Numbered from the stretch's first letter, positions 53,620 to 63,354 are shown. The stretch is 64,000 bases of DNA from Leptolinea sp. UBA5203 (GCA_002412765.1 DHVR01000034.1:11650-75649), one strand, 5' to 3'. Notes: generated by a model not told the origin, from the letters alone. A program made the numbers and translations.

Positions 53620-53919
53620 TCAATCTTTCAGCAAGTTCATCTCATCAATATCAATGGAATTCTTCTGACGGAAAATAGCCACCATCAGTGCCAGCCCAAT
53701 CGCTACTTCGGCAGCCGCAACGGTCATTACATAAAACACAAAGATTTGTCCCGAGAGCACCCCGTAATGCGCAGCAAAAGTGACGAAAGCCAGGTTGGCC
53801 GCATTGAACATCAATTCCAACGACATGAAAATCACAATGGCATTTCGGCGCAGGATCACACCCATGACGCCGGTTAAGAACATCAAGCCGGCCAGTAAAA
53901 TCAAACCATCAACCGTCAT
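53620..53919 (-). CDS. nuoK: NADH-quinone oxidoreductase subunit K
   Basis: 99 aa, three transmembrane helices, homologous to MrpC. The buried Glu residues of helices 2 and 3 are in VIFMSLELMFNAANLAF and VAAAEVAIGLALMVAIF, as required for proton transfer to the pumping subunits. The start overlaps the nuoJ stop by 4 bp (ATGA). Confidence 0.96.
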   Translation of the reverse strand: MTVDGLILLAGLMFLTGVMGVILRRNAIVIFMSLELMFNAANLAFVTFAAHYGVLSGQIFVFYVMTVAAAEVAIGLALMVAIFRQKNSIDIDEMNLLKD

Positions 53920-54491
53920 TGCTGCTCCTCTTTTCCCATCTCAACGGGAAGCTGTGTGTTCGCTTCAGATAGCTCTTCTCCGATCTGCCGTTTTTGTTTG
54001 TCTTTGTGGGTAAACAATACCGCTCCAATGGTAGCAGCCACCAGAATAAAAGCCACCATTTCAAACGGCAGGGCGTACTCCGTAAATAATGCCTTGCCGA
54101 TTTGTGCGGGGCTGACAAAAACTACACTCAGTGCTTCACCGCTAAATAGACCTTCATGCTGGTTGAACACAAAAATCATTTCCACAATAAACAACCCGGC
54201 CAGCAGAAAGGCAGCGCCACGCTGTCCTTTGAGCACCTCTTTCGGTGAGAGTTGTTCCGTGCCCAGCAGCATGATCACGAACAAAAACAGCACCATGATG
54301 GCACCGGCATAGACCGTGATCTGCGTGATGGCAATGAAGGGCGCACCCAAAAATAAATACAGCAGGGCCACATTCAGAAAATTAAACACCAGCAGTAAAG
54401 CAGAATAAACCGTATTGCGAACCAGCAGCATTCCAATACCGCTTGCCAGAATCAAGACCGCTATGGCGTAAAAAAGGAGTCCACCAGGCAT
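53916..54491 (-). CDS. nuoJ: NADH-quinone oxidoreductase subunit J
   Basis: 191 aa, five helices. GMLLVRNTVYSALLLVFNFLNVALLYL and ITQITVYAGAIMVLFLFVIMLLG (the pi-bulge helix 3 with Y/G-rich face) are diagnostic. The charged tail (EELSEANTQLPVEMGKEEQQ) is cytoplasmic and longer than in some homologues. AGGAGG precedes the ATG; 11 bp after nuoI and overlapping nuoK by 4 bp. Confidence 0.95.
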   Translation of the reverse strand: MPGGLLFYAIAVLILASGIGMLLVRNTVYSALLLVFNFLNVALLYLFLGAPFIAITQITVYAGAIMVLFLFVIMLLGTEQLSPKEVLKGQRGAAFLLAGLFIVEMIFVFNQHEGLFSGEALSVVFVSPAQIGKALFTEYALPFEMVAFILVAATIGAVLFTHKDKQKRQIGEELSEANTQLPVEMGKEEQQ

Positions 54492-54502
54492 ACTTTTTCC
54501 TC

Positions 54503-54994
54503 CTAATCCTTTGGATCTTGCATTTGCGGAACCGATCGATCAAACTGCCCCGGTTCCGTCACCTGCGGAGTGGGACGGCCGCCGACTGGGACGGGCACCA
54601 GTAACAGATCTTTGGTATAGATGGAGGATTGCCGGTCCTCATAAGAAAGCTCGTACTGATCTCCCAGGATGATGGCCTCTGTTGGACAGGCATCCTCGCA
54701 AAAGCCGCAGTAGATGCAGCGCAGCATGTTGATCTCATAGGTACTGGCGTAGCGTTCGCCGGGTGAATAGCGCTGATCATCCGTATTTTCAGCGGCTTCC
54801 ACAAAGATCGCGTCTGATGGGCAGGCTGCCGCGCATAAAGCACAACCGATACATTTTTCCAAGCCATTCTCGTAACGTTCCAGGCGATGACGACCTCGAA
54901 AGCGCGCATGCACGGGACGTTTCTCTTCCGGATATTGAACAGTCACCGGTTTGGTGAACATGGATTTCAACGTGGTTTTTAACCCTTGAAACAT
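54503..54994 (-). CDS. nuoI: NADH-quinone oxidoreductase subunit I
   Basis: 163 aa ferredoxin-like subunit with two [4Fe-4S] clusters (N6a, N6b): CIGCALCAAACP and CIYCGFCEDACP, each with a 4-Cys set. The N-terminal amphipathic helix (FQGLKTTLKSMF) docks it to the membrane arm. AGGAGGG precedes the ATG. It passes electrons from NuoG to NuoB. The acidic Pro-rich C-terminus is species-specific. Confidence 0.96.
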   Translation of the reverse strand: MFQGLKTTLKSMFTKPVTVQYPEEKRPVHARFRGRHRLERYENGLEKCIGCALCAAACPSDAIFVEAAENTDDQRYSPGERYASTYEINMLRCIYCGFCEDACPTEAIILGDQYELSYEDRQSSIYTKDLLLVPVPVGGRPTPQVTEPGQFDRSVPQMQDPKD

Positions 54995-54999
54995 GCGAA

Positions 55000-56007
55000 T
55001 TACCCTCCTATCGATAAAATAACAGCCGCTGTAATCAACACATTGACGAGTGCGATGGGGAAGAGTACTTTCCAGCCCAACATCATCAAGCGGTCATAAC
55101 GGATGCGTGGTAAGGTTGCCCGAATCCAGATCATGGTAAACAACCAGGCAACCACTTTGATAAACAAATAAATTGGTCCCAGCCAGGGCAATTGATCAAT
55201 GAACGGACCCTGAAAACCACCCAGGAACAGGGAGGAACCGATGATGGAAATGGCGATCATCTTGATATATTCGGCCATAAAGAACAAAGCGAATTTCATG
55301 CCGGAATACTCGGAATGATACCCTGCCACCAGTTCCTGCTCGGCTTCCGGCATATCAAACGGCGCGCGGTTTACTTCCGCCAGACTGACAATATAAAACA
55401 CAACAAAAGCCACCGGTTGGGTGACGATAAACCAGAGGGAGTGCTGGGAACGCACAATTTCCATGATACTCAGGGAACCGGCCATCATCACCGGACCCAT
55501 CACGGCGAAACCCATGGCCAGTTCATAACTGATCATCTGTGCAGTCGCGCGGATGCCGCCCATGGTAGCGTATTTATTATTGGAAGCCCAACCCGCCAGG
55601 GTGATGCCGTAAACGGAAATCGAGGTCACCGCCAGAATATATAAAACGCCAATATTCACATCCGCCAGATAAAGGGAGATGGATTGTTCCCCGATCTTGA
55701 AGCTGAAGTCTCCCCAGGGGATAACAGCCGTGATAATCAGCGCCGGGATAACCGTAATCACCGGGGCCAGAATGAACATCAGTTTGTCCGCTTTCCCAGG
55801 GATCAATTCTTCTTTGAAAATTAACTTAAACGCATCCGCGATTGGCTGTAATAATCCGAACGGACCCGCACGATTCGGGCCGTAGCGTACCTGCATGCGT
55901 GCCAGTACCTTGCGTTCCATCCAGGTCAGATAAGCAAAACCGCCGGTGCTACCTAAAATAATAATCAATGATTTTAGTACCCATTCCAGAATCAGGCCAA
56001 TTTCCAT
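55000..56007 (-). CDS. nuoH: NADH-quinone oxidoreductase subunit H
   Basis: 335 aa, eight helices. Forms part of the quinone channel. Diagnostic stretches: YLTWMERKVLARMQVRYGPNRAG, LQPIADAFKLIFKEELIP, AEVNRAPFDMPEAEQELVAGYHSEYSGMKFALFF (read in two parts) with the Glu-rich loop. Near-identical in pattern to other bacteria; length normal. It starts 9 bp after nuoG. Confidence 0.97.
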   Translation of the reverse strand: MEIGLILEWVLKSLIIILGSTGGFAYLTWMERKVLARMQVRYGPNRAGPFGLLQPIADAFKLIFKEELIPGKADKLMFILAPVITVIPALIITAVIPWGDFSFKIGEQSISLYLADVNIGVLYILAVTSISVYGITLAGWASNNKYATMGGIRATAQMISYELAMGFAVMGPVMMAGSLSIMEIVRSQHSLWFIVTQPVAFVVFYIVSLAEVNRAPFDMPEAEQELVAGYHSEYSGMKFALFFMAEYIKMIAISIIGSSLFLGGFQGPFIDQLPWLGPIYLFIKVVAWLFTMIWIRATLPRIRYDRLMMLGWKVLFPIALVNVLITAAVILSIGG

Positions 56008-56016
56008 TCAACTACC

Positions 56017-58515
56017 TCAACTCAGCGTTTCTGTTTCAAGCATCTGGATCATCACCGCAGCCGGTCCAAAAATAGGAATGCCCATGCTGCGAGGAAGTAC
56101 GGCACAATCGGCTGGTAAATCCGCATCCAGACAAAGTTTTGCCTGAACTACCTGATCAAATATTGTTATCGCAACTATACCATCCTCAACAAGGCCAAGT
56201 CGTTTGGCCGTTTTCTCATTCATCCAGACCGCATGTACTTCCAGTCGCGATTTCAATAAAGTTGAATCCTTCAGCATGGAACCATGATCATACAAACGGG
56301 TGATAGGATAGGCCACAATAGAGCCGCCCGGTACACTGACCTGAAGCGGATTATTCGGCAGCACCACATTCAGTGCTTCCTTACGATCCGCGGCCGTTTC
56401 CAACTGAATTCCCAGACCCTGCTTATTTTCATACATCGTACCGCCGAAATACAGGTCGCTGCGGCCGATAATCGGCCACTGTTCGGCGCTATTCGCCAGC
56501 GCAGGATAATGGATCTCTTGATAGCGATCCACATGCAAGGCGATCTGATTCATCACCAGGCTTGCTGCTGCCCCTTCCAATTCTAAACCCATGCGCTGGC
56601 CTATCTGAGCCGCAATCATGAAATCAGGACGAAGATCTGCCGGTGCATCCACTGCCGGATAAAATCGCTGTACACGGCGTTCTCCACTGGTGTAGGTACC
56701 CTCCCGTTCGGCTTTGGCTTGAACAGGGAAAACCACATCCGCCATGCGCGCCGTCTCTGTCAGGAAGAGCTCCTGAACCACCAGGAAATCCTTCTGTTTC
56801 AGGGTTTCTGCCAGTTGAGGATGATCCCCAGCCGGGTCGGCCCCGGCAATATAGACGGCTTTGCCTTCCATAAGCGCCGCACTGAGATTCTCTACGGGTT
56901 TAAAGCCCATATCCCAGGCGCCCTGGGTGTTGGCATGCGGCCAGACCATGACCAGTCCATTATTAGGCCGGCCGGTATGATGGCTTCGCAGCAAATACTC
57001 CGCCACATAATGGGCCACCACATTGGATTGGGGAATCCCCATGCCTTCGCCGCCCAGGTAAACGATCACATTTTCTGCGGCATCCATCCATTTCATGGCC
57101 TGTGCCATCTCAGCCGTGGTAAATTCAGATTCACCCTTCATAAAACCGCGAATGGATTCGGCTTCCCGTCCATACACGTAACGGATCATCAGCGCCGCAA
57201 AATCCTCCGCACGGGTAGAGCGTGGGTTCCAGACGATGACTTTGGCACCCCGGTCAGCGGCCTGTTTGACGCGCAGCCACCAGATGGGCGCTTCCTGATG
57301 TAAATCACTGGCAGCGATTACGATCACCGTTTCCGCGCCAACCTCTTTTAAGTTTGACCCTCTTCCCAGTCCAACCTGATTGACCAGGTCCCCGCCGCCC
57401 AGGGTGTTATACAAAATTCCCTGCCAGCCGGAGCTGAATTGACGCAGGTTATATAAATCCTCATTGGATAATCGTCCGCTGACCAGGGTGATTAAATCCT
57501 CGCGGTACTCGATCAGTTTCCTGCTAGCCAGATCGAGGGCTTCTTCCCAGGTTGCAGGCTGCAAGCTGCCATTCTTACGAATCAGCGGGGTAGTGATGCG
57601 TTCCAACTGCTCGGTGTAATGATAGCCAAAGCGGCCTTTATCGCACATCCAGATTTCATTGACGGCTTCATTCTGACGCGGCATGATGCGTTTGATCACT
57701 GCACGGCCGCCATGTTTAGCATCCCGGCGCACATTGTTCACCGTGTTGCAGCCCACCGGACAATGCTCGCAGATGGAAGCGGCATTATTCATCTCCCAGG
57801 GACGGGCGCCAAAGCGGAAATCCGTCGTGGTCAGCGCACCTACCGGACAAATATCGGTCGTATTGCCGGAAAAGATGGAATCAAAGCCGGGTTCAGAGGA
57901 GGTAATAATCTCCAATTTGCGTCCGCGTTGATGGAAAGCCAGCACAGGATCATTGACCACATCATGCTGGAAGCGAACACAGCGTCCACATTGGATGCAG
58001 CGTTCCCTATCCAAATAAATTAAATCGCCCAAAGGAACATGTTTTTTGGCATGACTTTTTTCATTGTAATCAAAACGGCTGGTTCCCGGCCCATGCGCCA
58101 GGGTGAGGTTCTGCAAGGGACATTCCCCGCCTTTATCGCACACGGGACAATCCAGCGGATGCGAAGTAAGGATGAATTCCAGCATATGATTGCGCGCCTG
58201 TTGAACCTGATCCGTGGTGGTATTCACCACCATGCCATCAGCAACCGGCGTAGTGCAGGCGGTTTCCAATTTTGGACCCATACGAATATCCAGTGTGCCG
58301 TCCGCTTTTTGCAAGGGTTTGCCGGTCTCGCGATCAATCATGGGCCGGCCGATTTCTACCAGACACATCCGACACATACCCACCGGTTCCATTTTGGGAT
58401 GGTAACAAAATACAGGGATATCAATACCAGCCTTTTTGGCAGCATCCACAATCAACGTACCCTTGGGCACGGAAATAACATGATGATCAATCGTCAGGGT
58501 AACCAAATCTGCCAT
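56017..58515 (-). CDS. nuoG: NADH-quinone oxidoreductase subunit G
   Basis: 832 aa. N-terminal [2Fe-2S] ferredoxin fold (GMCRMCLVEI), His-Cys3 cluster (HPLDCPVCDKGGECPLQN), [4Fe-4S] N4-type CIQCGRCVRFQHD and CPVGALT, then the CEHCPVGCNTVNN motif (Cys set of the extra N7 cluster). The remaining 550 residues are the molybdopterin-oxidoreductase-like domain, which in NuoG carries no cofactor. Starts 3 bp after nuoF. Electrons from NuoF pass through its clusters to NuoI. Confidence 0.96.
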   Translation of the reverse strand: MADLVTLTIDHHVISVPKGTLIVDAAKKAGIDIPVFCYHPKMEPVGMCRMCLVEIGRPMIDRETGKPLQKADGTLDIRMGPKLETACTTPVADGMVVNTTTDQVQQARNHMLEFILTSHPLDCPVCDKGGECPLQNLTLAHGPGTSRFDYNEKSHAKKHVPLGDLIYLDRERCIQCGRCVRFQHDVVNDPVLAFHQRGRKLEIITSSEPGFDSIFSGNTTDICPVGALTTTDFRFGARPWEMNNAASICEHCPVGCNTVNNVRRDAKHGGRAVIKRIMPRQNEAVNEIWMCDKGRFGYHYTEQLERITTPLIRKNGSLQPATWEEALDLASRKLIEYREDLITLVSGRLSNEDLYNLRQFSSGWQGILYNTLGGGDLVNQVGLGRGSNLKEVGAETVIVIAASDLHQEAPIWWLRVKQAADRGAKVIVWNPRSTRAEDFAALMIRYVYGREAESIRGFMKGESEFTTAEMAQAMKWMDAAENVIVYLGGEGMGIPQSNVVAHYVAEYLLRSHHTGRPNNGLVMVWPHANTQGAWDMGFKPVENLSAALMEGKAVYIAGADPAGDHPQLAETLKQKDFLVVQELFLTETARMADVVFPVQAKAEREGTYTSGERRVQRFYPAVDAPADLRPDFMIAAQIGQRMGLELEGAAASLVMNQIALHVDRYQEIHYPALANSAEQWPIIGRSDLYFGGTMYENKQGLGIQLETAADRKEALNVVLPNNPLQVSVPGGSIVAYPITRLYDHGSMLKDSTLLKSRLEVHAVWMNEKTAKRLGLVEDGIVAITIFDQVVQAKLCLDADLPADCAVLPRSMGIPIFGPAAVMIQMLETETLS

Positions 58516-58518
58516 GGC

Positions 58519-59790
58519 TTAGCTCCTCCGCTCTTGTCCGGCTGCAATGGCCGCATCAAAGTCCGCGCGGTAAAGCGCCAGCCCTGAGCGCACAGCCATG
58601 GTGGAAAATTCTCCCAGCGCACACAGACAATTTCCCTGCATGTTTTTCGCCACATCATCCAGTAAATCAATGTCTTCGGCTGTCGCGGTGCCTTCATGAA
58701 TATGCAGGGTTAGTTTCGCCATCCAATACGTTCCTTCACGGCAGGGAGTACATTTGCCGCAGGATTCATGTTTGAAGAAGCTGGCAGTTCGCTCCGTTAA
58801 CCAGGCGATATTTACGGATTCATCCACAATGATCACCGAAGCAGAACCCAATGGACAGCCTAACTGAGCTTGCACGGCTTCATAATCCATGGGGGTGTCC
58901 AGAGCAGCTTCGGTGGCTGGAATTAAACTGGAAGAAGCACCCGCCGGCATGATGATTTTGATTTTCTTACCATCCGGAATACCGCCGCCGTGAGTATAAA
59001 TCAACTCGCGGAAGGTGGTGCCCAGAGGCAGTTCATAATTGCCCGGATTAACCACATTGCCGGATAAACTAAAGATCTTCACCCCCGGGCTTTTTTCCGT
59101 ACCCACCTCACGAAACCAGATGGCTCCATTTTGAATAATATTGGGCACATTGGTTAGTGTCTCCACATTGTTGATCACGGTGGGGGCATCAAACAGACCT
59201 TGTACCGCGGGGAAGGGGGGGCGCAGCCGCGGCTGGCCCAATTTCCCTTCCAGTGAATCCAATAGGGCGGTTTCCTCACCGCAAATATATGCCCCCGCCC
59301 CAAGATGGGTATACAACTCTAATTGAACATCAGTGCCAAACAAATGGCTTCCCAGGAATCCAGCTTTTTTGAGTTCGGCAATCTTTTCATCCAACTGCTG
59401 TGCAATCTGCCAAAATTCGCCGCGCAGATAAACATACGCCACATTGGCTTTGACCGCATAAGCGGCGATCATCAATCCTTCTAAAAACTGGAAGGGATTA
59501 CTTTCCAGGATTTCCCTGTCTTTGAAGGTTCCAGGTTCGGATTCATCCGCATTGGCAACTACATAGTGCGGCCAGCGGTTATCCGGAATAAACGACCATT
59601 TCACCCCGGCGGGAAAGCCCGCCCCGCCCCTGCCCCGCAAGCCGGATTCTTTGACTTGCTGAATAATCTCGGCGGGAGTAAATTCGGTCACAGCTTTCTT
59701 AAAGGCTGCCATACCGCCATTTTTTTGATAAACCGCAAGCTGATCCAGATCGGGGATATCCCGATGACGAAGTAACTGGTAGGAACTCAT
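58519..59790 (-). CDS. nuoF: NADH-quinone oxidoreductase subunit F (FMN/NADH-binding)
   Basis: 423 aa. Oxidises NADH via FMN. NADH/FMN loops GLRGRGGAGFPAGVKW and ADESEPGTFKDREI, the FMN-site AGAYICGEETALLDSLEG, and the [4Fe-4S] N3 ligands ESCGKCTPCREG plus the distal Cys in GNCLCALGE. Length normal. The start overlaps the nuoE stop by 4 bp (ATGA). Confidence 0.97.
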   Translation of the reverse strand: MSSYQLLRHRDIPDLDQLAVYQKNGGMAAFKKAVTEFTPAEIIQQVKESGLRGRGGAGFPAGVKWSFIPDNRWPHYVVANADESEPGTFKDREILESNPFQFLEGLMIAAYAVKANVAYVYLRGEFWQIAQQLDEKIAELKKAGFLGSHLFGTDVQLELYTHLGAGAYICGEETALLDSLEGKLGQPRLRPPFPAVQGLFDAPTVINNVETLTNVPNIIQNGAIWFREVGTEKSPGVKIFSLSGNVVNPGNYELPLGTTFRELIYTHGGGIPDGKKIKIIMPAGASSSLIPATEAALDTPMDYEAVQAQLGCPLGSASVIIVDESVNIAWLTERTASFFKHESCGKCTPCREGTYWMAKLTLHIHEGTATAEDIDLLDDVAKNMQGNCLCALGEFSTMAVRSGLALYRADFDAAIAAGQERRS

Positions 59791-60302
59791 GAATGCACCT
59801 CCACAGACTGAGTGCTGCGAATCTGCTCAATAATCTGCTGGGTGGAGGCTAGCGACTGATTTTCATGATACTGAAGCTCGCCATTCCCCTGAAGTTGGAA
59901 AACCGGAGAGCGATGACAGGCTGCCAGACACTTCACTTCTTCAACCGTGAAAAGGCCGTCCAGGGTGGTTTGTCCGGGTTTTACAGCTAGATAATCACAG
60001 ACCTGCTTCAAATAGTCCATGGACCCACGTAAAACACAGGGTAAATCGGTGCAAATCTGAATGCGATATTTGCCGCCTTCTTCCAGATGAAAAAGGGTAT
60101 AAAAACTGGCGACCGAGATCACATCCGTGCGGGAGATGCCGGTTAGTTCAGCAATCTCATTTATAGCCGCATCGGATATTGTGCCGGTTTCTTTTTGAGC
60201 CAGGGTCAGTAACGGCAAAAGTGCCGAGCGATTCCGTTCAGCGGGATATTTTGCCAGGATGGTTTTAATTTCTTGAACGTATTTTTCTTTTAAATTGCTC
60301 AC
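59787..60302 (-). CDS. nuoE: NADH-quinone oxidoreductase subunit E
   Basis: 171 aa thioredoxin-like subunit holding the [2Fe-2S] cluster N1a. Cluster ligands: ICTDLPCVLRG (CxxxxC) and EVKCLAACHRSPV (CxxxC). GTG start overlaps the nuoD stop. ASFYTLFHLEEGGKY is the usual NuoE helix. Pairs with NuoF. Confidence 0.95.
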   Translation of the reverse strand: MSNLKEKYVQEIKTILAKYPAERNRSALLPLLTLAQKETGTISDAAINEIAELTGISRTDVISVASFYTLFHLEEGGKYRIQICTDLPCVLRGSMDYLKQVCDYLAVKPGQTTLDGLFTVEEVKCLAACHRSPVFQLQGNGELQYHENQSLASTQQIIEQIRSTQSVEVHS

Positions 60303-61528
60303 CGGTCAGCATCTCCCAAAATAATATCGATACTAGCGATAATCGCCACCACATCGGCCACAAAATGACCTTTGCACATCAAAGGCAGCAATTGCAAATG
60401 GTTAAAGGATGGGGTGCGGTAATGAACCCGATAGGGTTTGGGACCGCCGTCACCTTCCATAAAGACGCCCAATTCCCCGCGCGGGGATTCGGTTGCCACA
60501 TAAACTGATTCTTTCGGTGCGAAATACCCTTCTGTCCAGAGTTTGAAGTGGTGAATCAGAGATTCCATACTGGTACCCAACTCGGAGCGGGGAGGCGGAA
60601 CAAATTTTCGGTTATTGCTGCGCACAGGTCCCAGCGGCAGAGTATCCAGCGCCTGACGGATGATGCGCAGCGATTGCCGCATTTCATCCACCCGCACCTG
60701 ATAACGGGCGTACACATCTCCAGCCTGGCGGATGGGAATCTCAAAATCAAATTGTTCATAAACACTGTAGGGACGAACTTTACGTAGGTCATACCCCATG
60801 CCCGTGGCTCGTAAAATTGGGCCGCTCACACCGTAATCCAGGCATTGCGCGGTGCTGATTTTGCCAATACCCACCGTTCGTTCGAGGAAGATTTCATTCT
60901 TGGTCAGCAGGTCTTCGTATTCATCAATGCGTTTGGGCATCAGCTTCAAAAAAGCGCGCACGGCATCTTCAAATTCCACCGGCACATCCCGCCATAAACC
61001 GCCCGGACGGATATAGGTGGTCATCATGCGCTGGCCTGAGATCATTTCAAACAAATCCAGCACCAGCTCACGTTCGCGCATGCAATACAGGAAGATGGAC
61101 ATAGCGCCCACGTCCAAGCCGGAAGTGCCCAGCCAGATCAAATGGGAATTGATGCGGGTCAGTTCGGCTAAAATCACGCGCAGGTATTCAGCCCGAATGG
61201 GCACATCCAGACCCACCAGCTTTTCCACCGCCAGCGAATAGACCAGATTATTGCCCATCGGGTTCAAATAATCCAGACGGTCGGTCATCACTTCGGCTTT
61301 CTGATAGGTTTTGGCTTCCATGTTCTTTTCCACACCGGTATGCAAAAAACCAATATCCGGTATGCAATTGATGACGATCTCACCGTCCAATTCCAATAAT
61401 AAGCGTAACACGCCGTGGGTACTGGGATGCTGCGGGCCCATGTTGAGCAGCATGGTTTCACCGGACACTGCCCGATCGGATACCAGATGGCGAAGCTCAT
61501 CGACTGTTACTTCACGAATTTCTGACAT
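60299..61528 (-). CDS. nuoD: NADH-quinone oxidoreductase subunit D
   Basis: 409 aa; the hydrogenase-large-subunit-like subunit lining the quinone pocket. Diagnostic: NMGPQHPSTHGVLRL (quinone-site His), PDIGFLHTGVEKNME, YLNPMGNNLVYSLAVEKLVG, and the C-terminal GDGGPKPYRVHYRTPSFNHL, ending in DIILGDADR. Separate from nuoC here (they are fused in some bacteria). ATG preceded by GAGGAG. Confidence 0.97.
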   Translation of the reverse strand: MSEIREVTVDELRHLVSDRAVSGETMLLNMGPQHPSTHGVLRLLLELDGEIVINCIPDIGFLHTGVEKNMEAKTYQKAEVMTDRLDYLNPMGNNLVYSLAVEKLVGLDVPIRAEYLRVILAELTRINSHLIWLGTSGLDVGAMSIFLYCMRERELVLDLFEMISGQRMMTTYIRPGGLWRDVPVEFEDAVRAFLKLMPKRIDEYEDLLTKNEIFLERTVGIGKISTAQCLDYGVSGPILRATGMGYDLRKVRPYSVYEQFDFEIPIRQAGDVYARYQVRVDEMRQSLRIIRQALDTLPLGPVRSNNRKFVPPPRSELGTSMESLIHHFKLWTEGYFAPKESVYVATESPRGELGVFMEGDGGPKPYRVHYRTPSFNHLQLLPLMCKGHFVADVVAIIASIDIILGDADR

Positions 61529-61557
61529 GCGCTGTTCTCCTCACACACTCGCCCGCA

Positions 61558-62070
61558 TTAATCTTTTGCATAAGGCTTTTTATGATCAATTTCATCAAAG
61601 TTCGAAGTAAACTGGACTTCTTCGTATCCCAATGGATAATCCTTGCGCAGCGGATGTCCCACCCAGTCATACGGCATGATGATCCGCCGCAAATCAGGGT
61701 GATTCTCAAAATTAATCCCAAAAAGATCATGGACTTCCCGTTCATACCAGTTGGCGCCTGTGAAAACAGGGGTGATACTTTCTACACTTAGTTCCTGATT
61801 CTTTAAGGGAACGCGTAAACGGAGTAACTGGTTATCCTCTAGTGAATAAAACTGATAAATAAGGTGCATGCGAGGATTTTCTTGCGGCCAATAATCAACG
61901 GCGGTGATATCAATGAGAATAGTAAAATGATATTGTTCCTTAAGACGTTTCACTGCAGCCAGCAAATGCTTTTTCTGAAGAATCAAGCTGGTTTCGTTGC
62001 TGTAAAACTTGGTTTCCGCCTTAAAGCTCTGCTGAAAATCATTAATCAGCGTTGTAATAGGTTCTTCCAT
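61558..62070 (-). CDS. nuoC: NADH-quinone oxidoreductase subunit C
   Basis: 170 aa, the 30-kDa subunit of the hydrophilic arm. Signature AIANWYEREVHDLFGINFENHPDLRRIIMPYDWVGHPLRKDYPL (shown in part; key pieces NWYEREVHDLFGI and GHPLRKDYPLG) is the family motif. ATG after AGGGAG. It is not fused to NuoD. Confidence 0.95.
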   Translation of the reverse strand: MEEPITTLINDFQQSFKAETKFYSNETSLILQKKHLLAAVKRLKEQYHFTILIDITAVDYWPQENPRMHLIYQFYSLEDNQLLRLRVPLKNQELSVESITPVFTGANWYEREVHDLFGINFENHPDLRRIIMPYDWVGHPLRKDYPLGYEEVQFTSNFDEIDHKKPYAKD

Positions 62071-62103
62071 CTGAACTCCCTGACGTGGAACAATTCGACC
62101 GGT

Positions 62104-62586
62104 TTACTTCCAGTTGGTAATTTTTTCTCGTTTGACTTTTTCATGCAGGGTCATCACGCCGTGAATCAAGGCTTCCGGTCGCGGTGGGCAACCGGCGATA
62201 TACACATCTACGGGTACCACTTCATCCACACCCTGCACAATAGCATAATTATTGAAGACCCCGCCACAGGAAGCACAATCGCCCATGGCGATGACCCATT
62301 TAGGGTCCGGCATCTGATCATATAATTGGCGCAGTACCGGCGCCATCTTTCGGGAGACTCTACCCGCCACAATCATCAAATCGGATTGGCGTGGACTGGC
62401 GCGCATCAACTCCATACCGAAGCGGCTCATATCGTAATTCGCAGATTGCGCGGCCATCATCTCGATGGCGCAGCAGGCCAGCCCAAATAACATCGGCCAC
62501 ATGGCATTGGTTCGGGACCAATTCACCAACTGTTCCAGGGTCGTGGTGACCACACCCATATTTGCTGCTTTTTGCTCTAATCCCAT
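62104..62586 (-). CDS. nuoB: NADH-quinone oxidoreductase subunit B
   Basis: 160 aa from ATG 62586 (GGAG at 8 nt); the open frame runs upstream to 62697 inside nuoA but without a ribosome site. Holds the N2 [4Fe-4S] cluster next to the quinone: ligands CC in MLFGLACCAIEM, Cys in IAMGDCASCGG and CPPRPEAL. The start overlaps the nuoA end by 10 bp. Length typical. Confidence 0.96.
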   Translation of the reverse strand: MGLEQKAANMGVVTTTLEQLVNWSRTNAMWPMLFGLACCAIEMMAAQSANYDMSRFGMELMRASPRQSDLMIVAGRVSRKMAPVLRQLYDQMPDPKWVIAMGDCASCGGVFNNYAIVQGVDEVVPVDVYIAGCPPRPEALIHGVMTLHEKVKREKITNWK

Positions 62587-62933
62587 TCCAGTGCTCCTTT
62601 TTTCCAGGCATACACAAACGCAACTTCGAGTACGGCGAGGAACACAACCATTAACCAAAACCCAGGGAAACCCACATCCCGAAATACAATCGCCCACGGC
62701 AGCACAAAGATCACTTCAATATCAAATAATATAAAAAGGACAGCGATTAAATAGTATCGTACAGATACTTTTCGCCGTCCCTGTCCATAGGGCACCATAC
62801 CAGATTCATAGGGCATCATTTTCTTTTTGGTGGGTCGATGCGGGCCAAAAGTATGTCCCAGACCCACAACAAAAAATCCGACAAAGACTGCCAGAAATAA
62901 TATGGTAAACAAAGGATAATAGTCAGATATCAT
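62577..62933 (-). CDS. nuoA: NADH-quinone oxidoreductase subunit A
   Basis: 118 aa from ATG 62933 (AAGGA upstream); an in-frame TTG at 62939 is less likely. Three transmembrane helices (residues about 8-30, 62-82, 88-108). The family signature is in the first loop, PYESGMVPYG followed by RRKVSVRYYLIAVLFILFDIE. First gene of the nuo operon, overlapping nuoB by 10 bp. Confidence 0.95.
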   Translation of the reverse strand: MISDYYPLFTILFLAVFVGFFVVGLGHTFGPHRPTKKKMMPYESGMVPYGQGRRKVSVRYYLIAVLFILFDIEVIFVLPWAIVFRDVGFPGFWLMVVFLAVLEVAFVYAWKKGALEWD

Positions 62934-62967
62934 ATTCAATCCTTACTGTTTTTATCTTATTTGTTAT

Positions 62968-62995
62968 TTTATAGTATATCACAGGAAAGTTTGAA
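62968..62995 (-). promoter_or_regulatory. Putative nuo operon promoter
   Basis: On the minus strand TTCAAA (-35) and TATAAA (-10) are separated by 16 bp, with about 35 bp from the -10 to the nuoA start at 62933. Overlapping TATACT is an alternative -10. Confidence 0.45.
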
Positions 62996-63217
62996 CTTTA
63001 CTTCACAATCCAATTCTTTCCTGGAAGAAGGACATGAACCATAAATCAAGTTACACAATTATTCTACCTGATCGTAATTCGAAATGGACATAAAGAACAT
63101 GCAAAACTATGGTTTGCGGCTCGTGAGGTTACCATTTTAGTATAGAGATATTTTACGGAAAATTAAGCAAAAAATAGATGAGTGAGAAACTCAGGTAAAA
63201 ACACCCCCACCTCTGAT

Positions 63218-63255
63218 CCTCCCCCAAAATCCTGAAAGGCGGATTTTAGGGGAGG
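63218..63255. repeat. Large inverted repeat, CCTCCCC...GGGGAGG
   Basis: 15-bp arms CCTCCCCCAAAATCC and GGATTTTAGGGGAGG (one mismatch) with 8-nt loop. No U-tract. Could be a REP-like element. Confidence 0.6.
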
Positions 63256-63354
63256 ACGGTTATCGATAAATAATAAGAGATGATAAACACAGGTTCTACC
63301 TTATCAAGATTCAAAATCGACATAAAGAATGTGAAAAGATATGGCTTACAACTG

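Noticed and set aside
56719..57303. 194-aa ORF opposite nuoG, and several other plus-strand ORFs in 48.6-62.9 kb
   Set aside because: All lie antisense to well-supported nuo genes and lack ribosome sites or domains.
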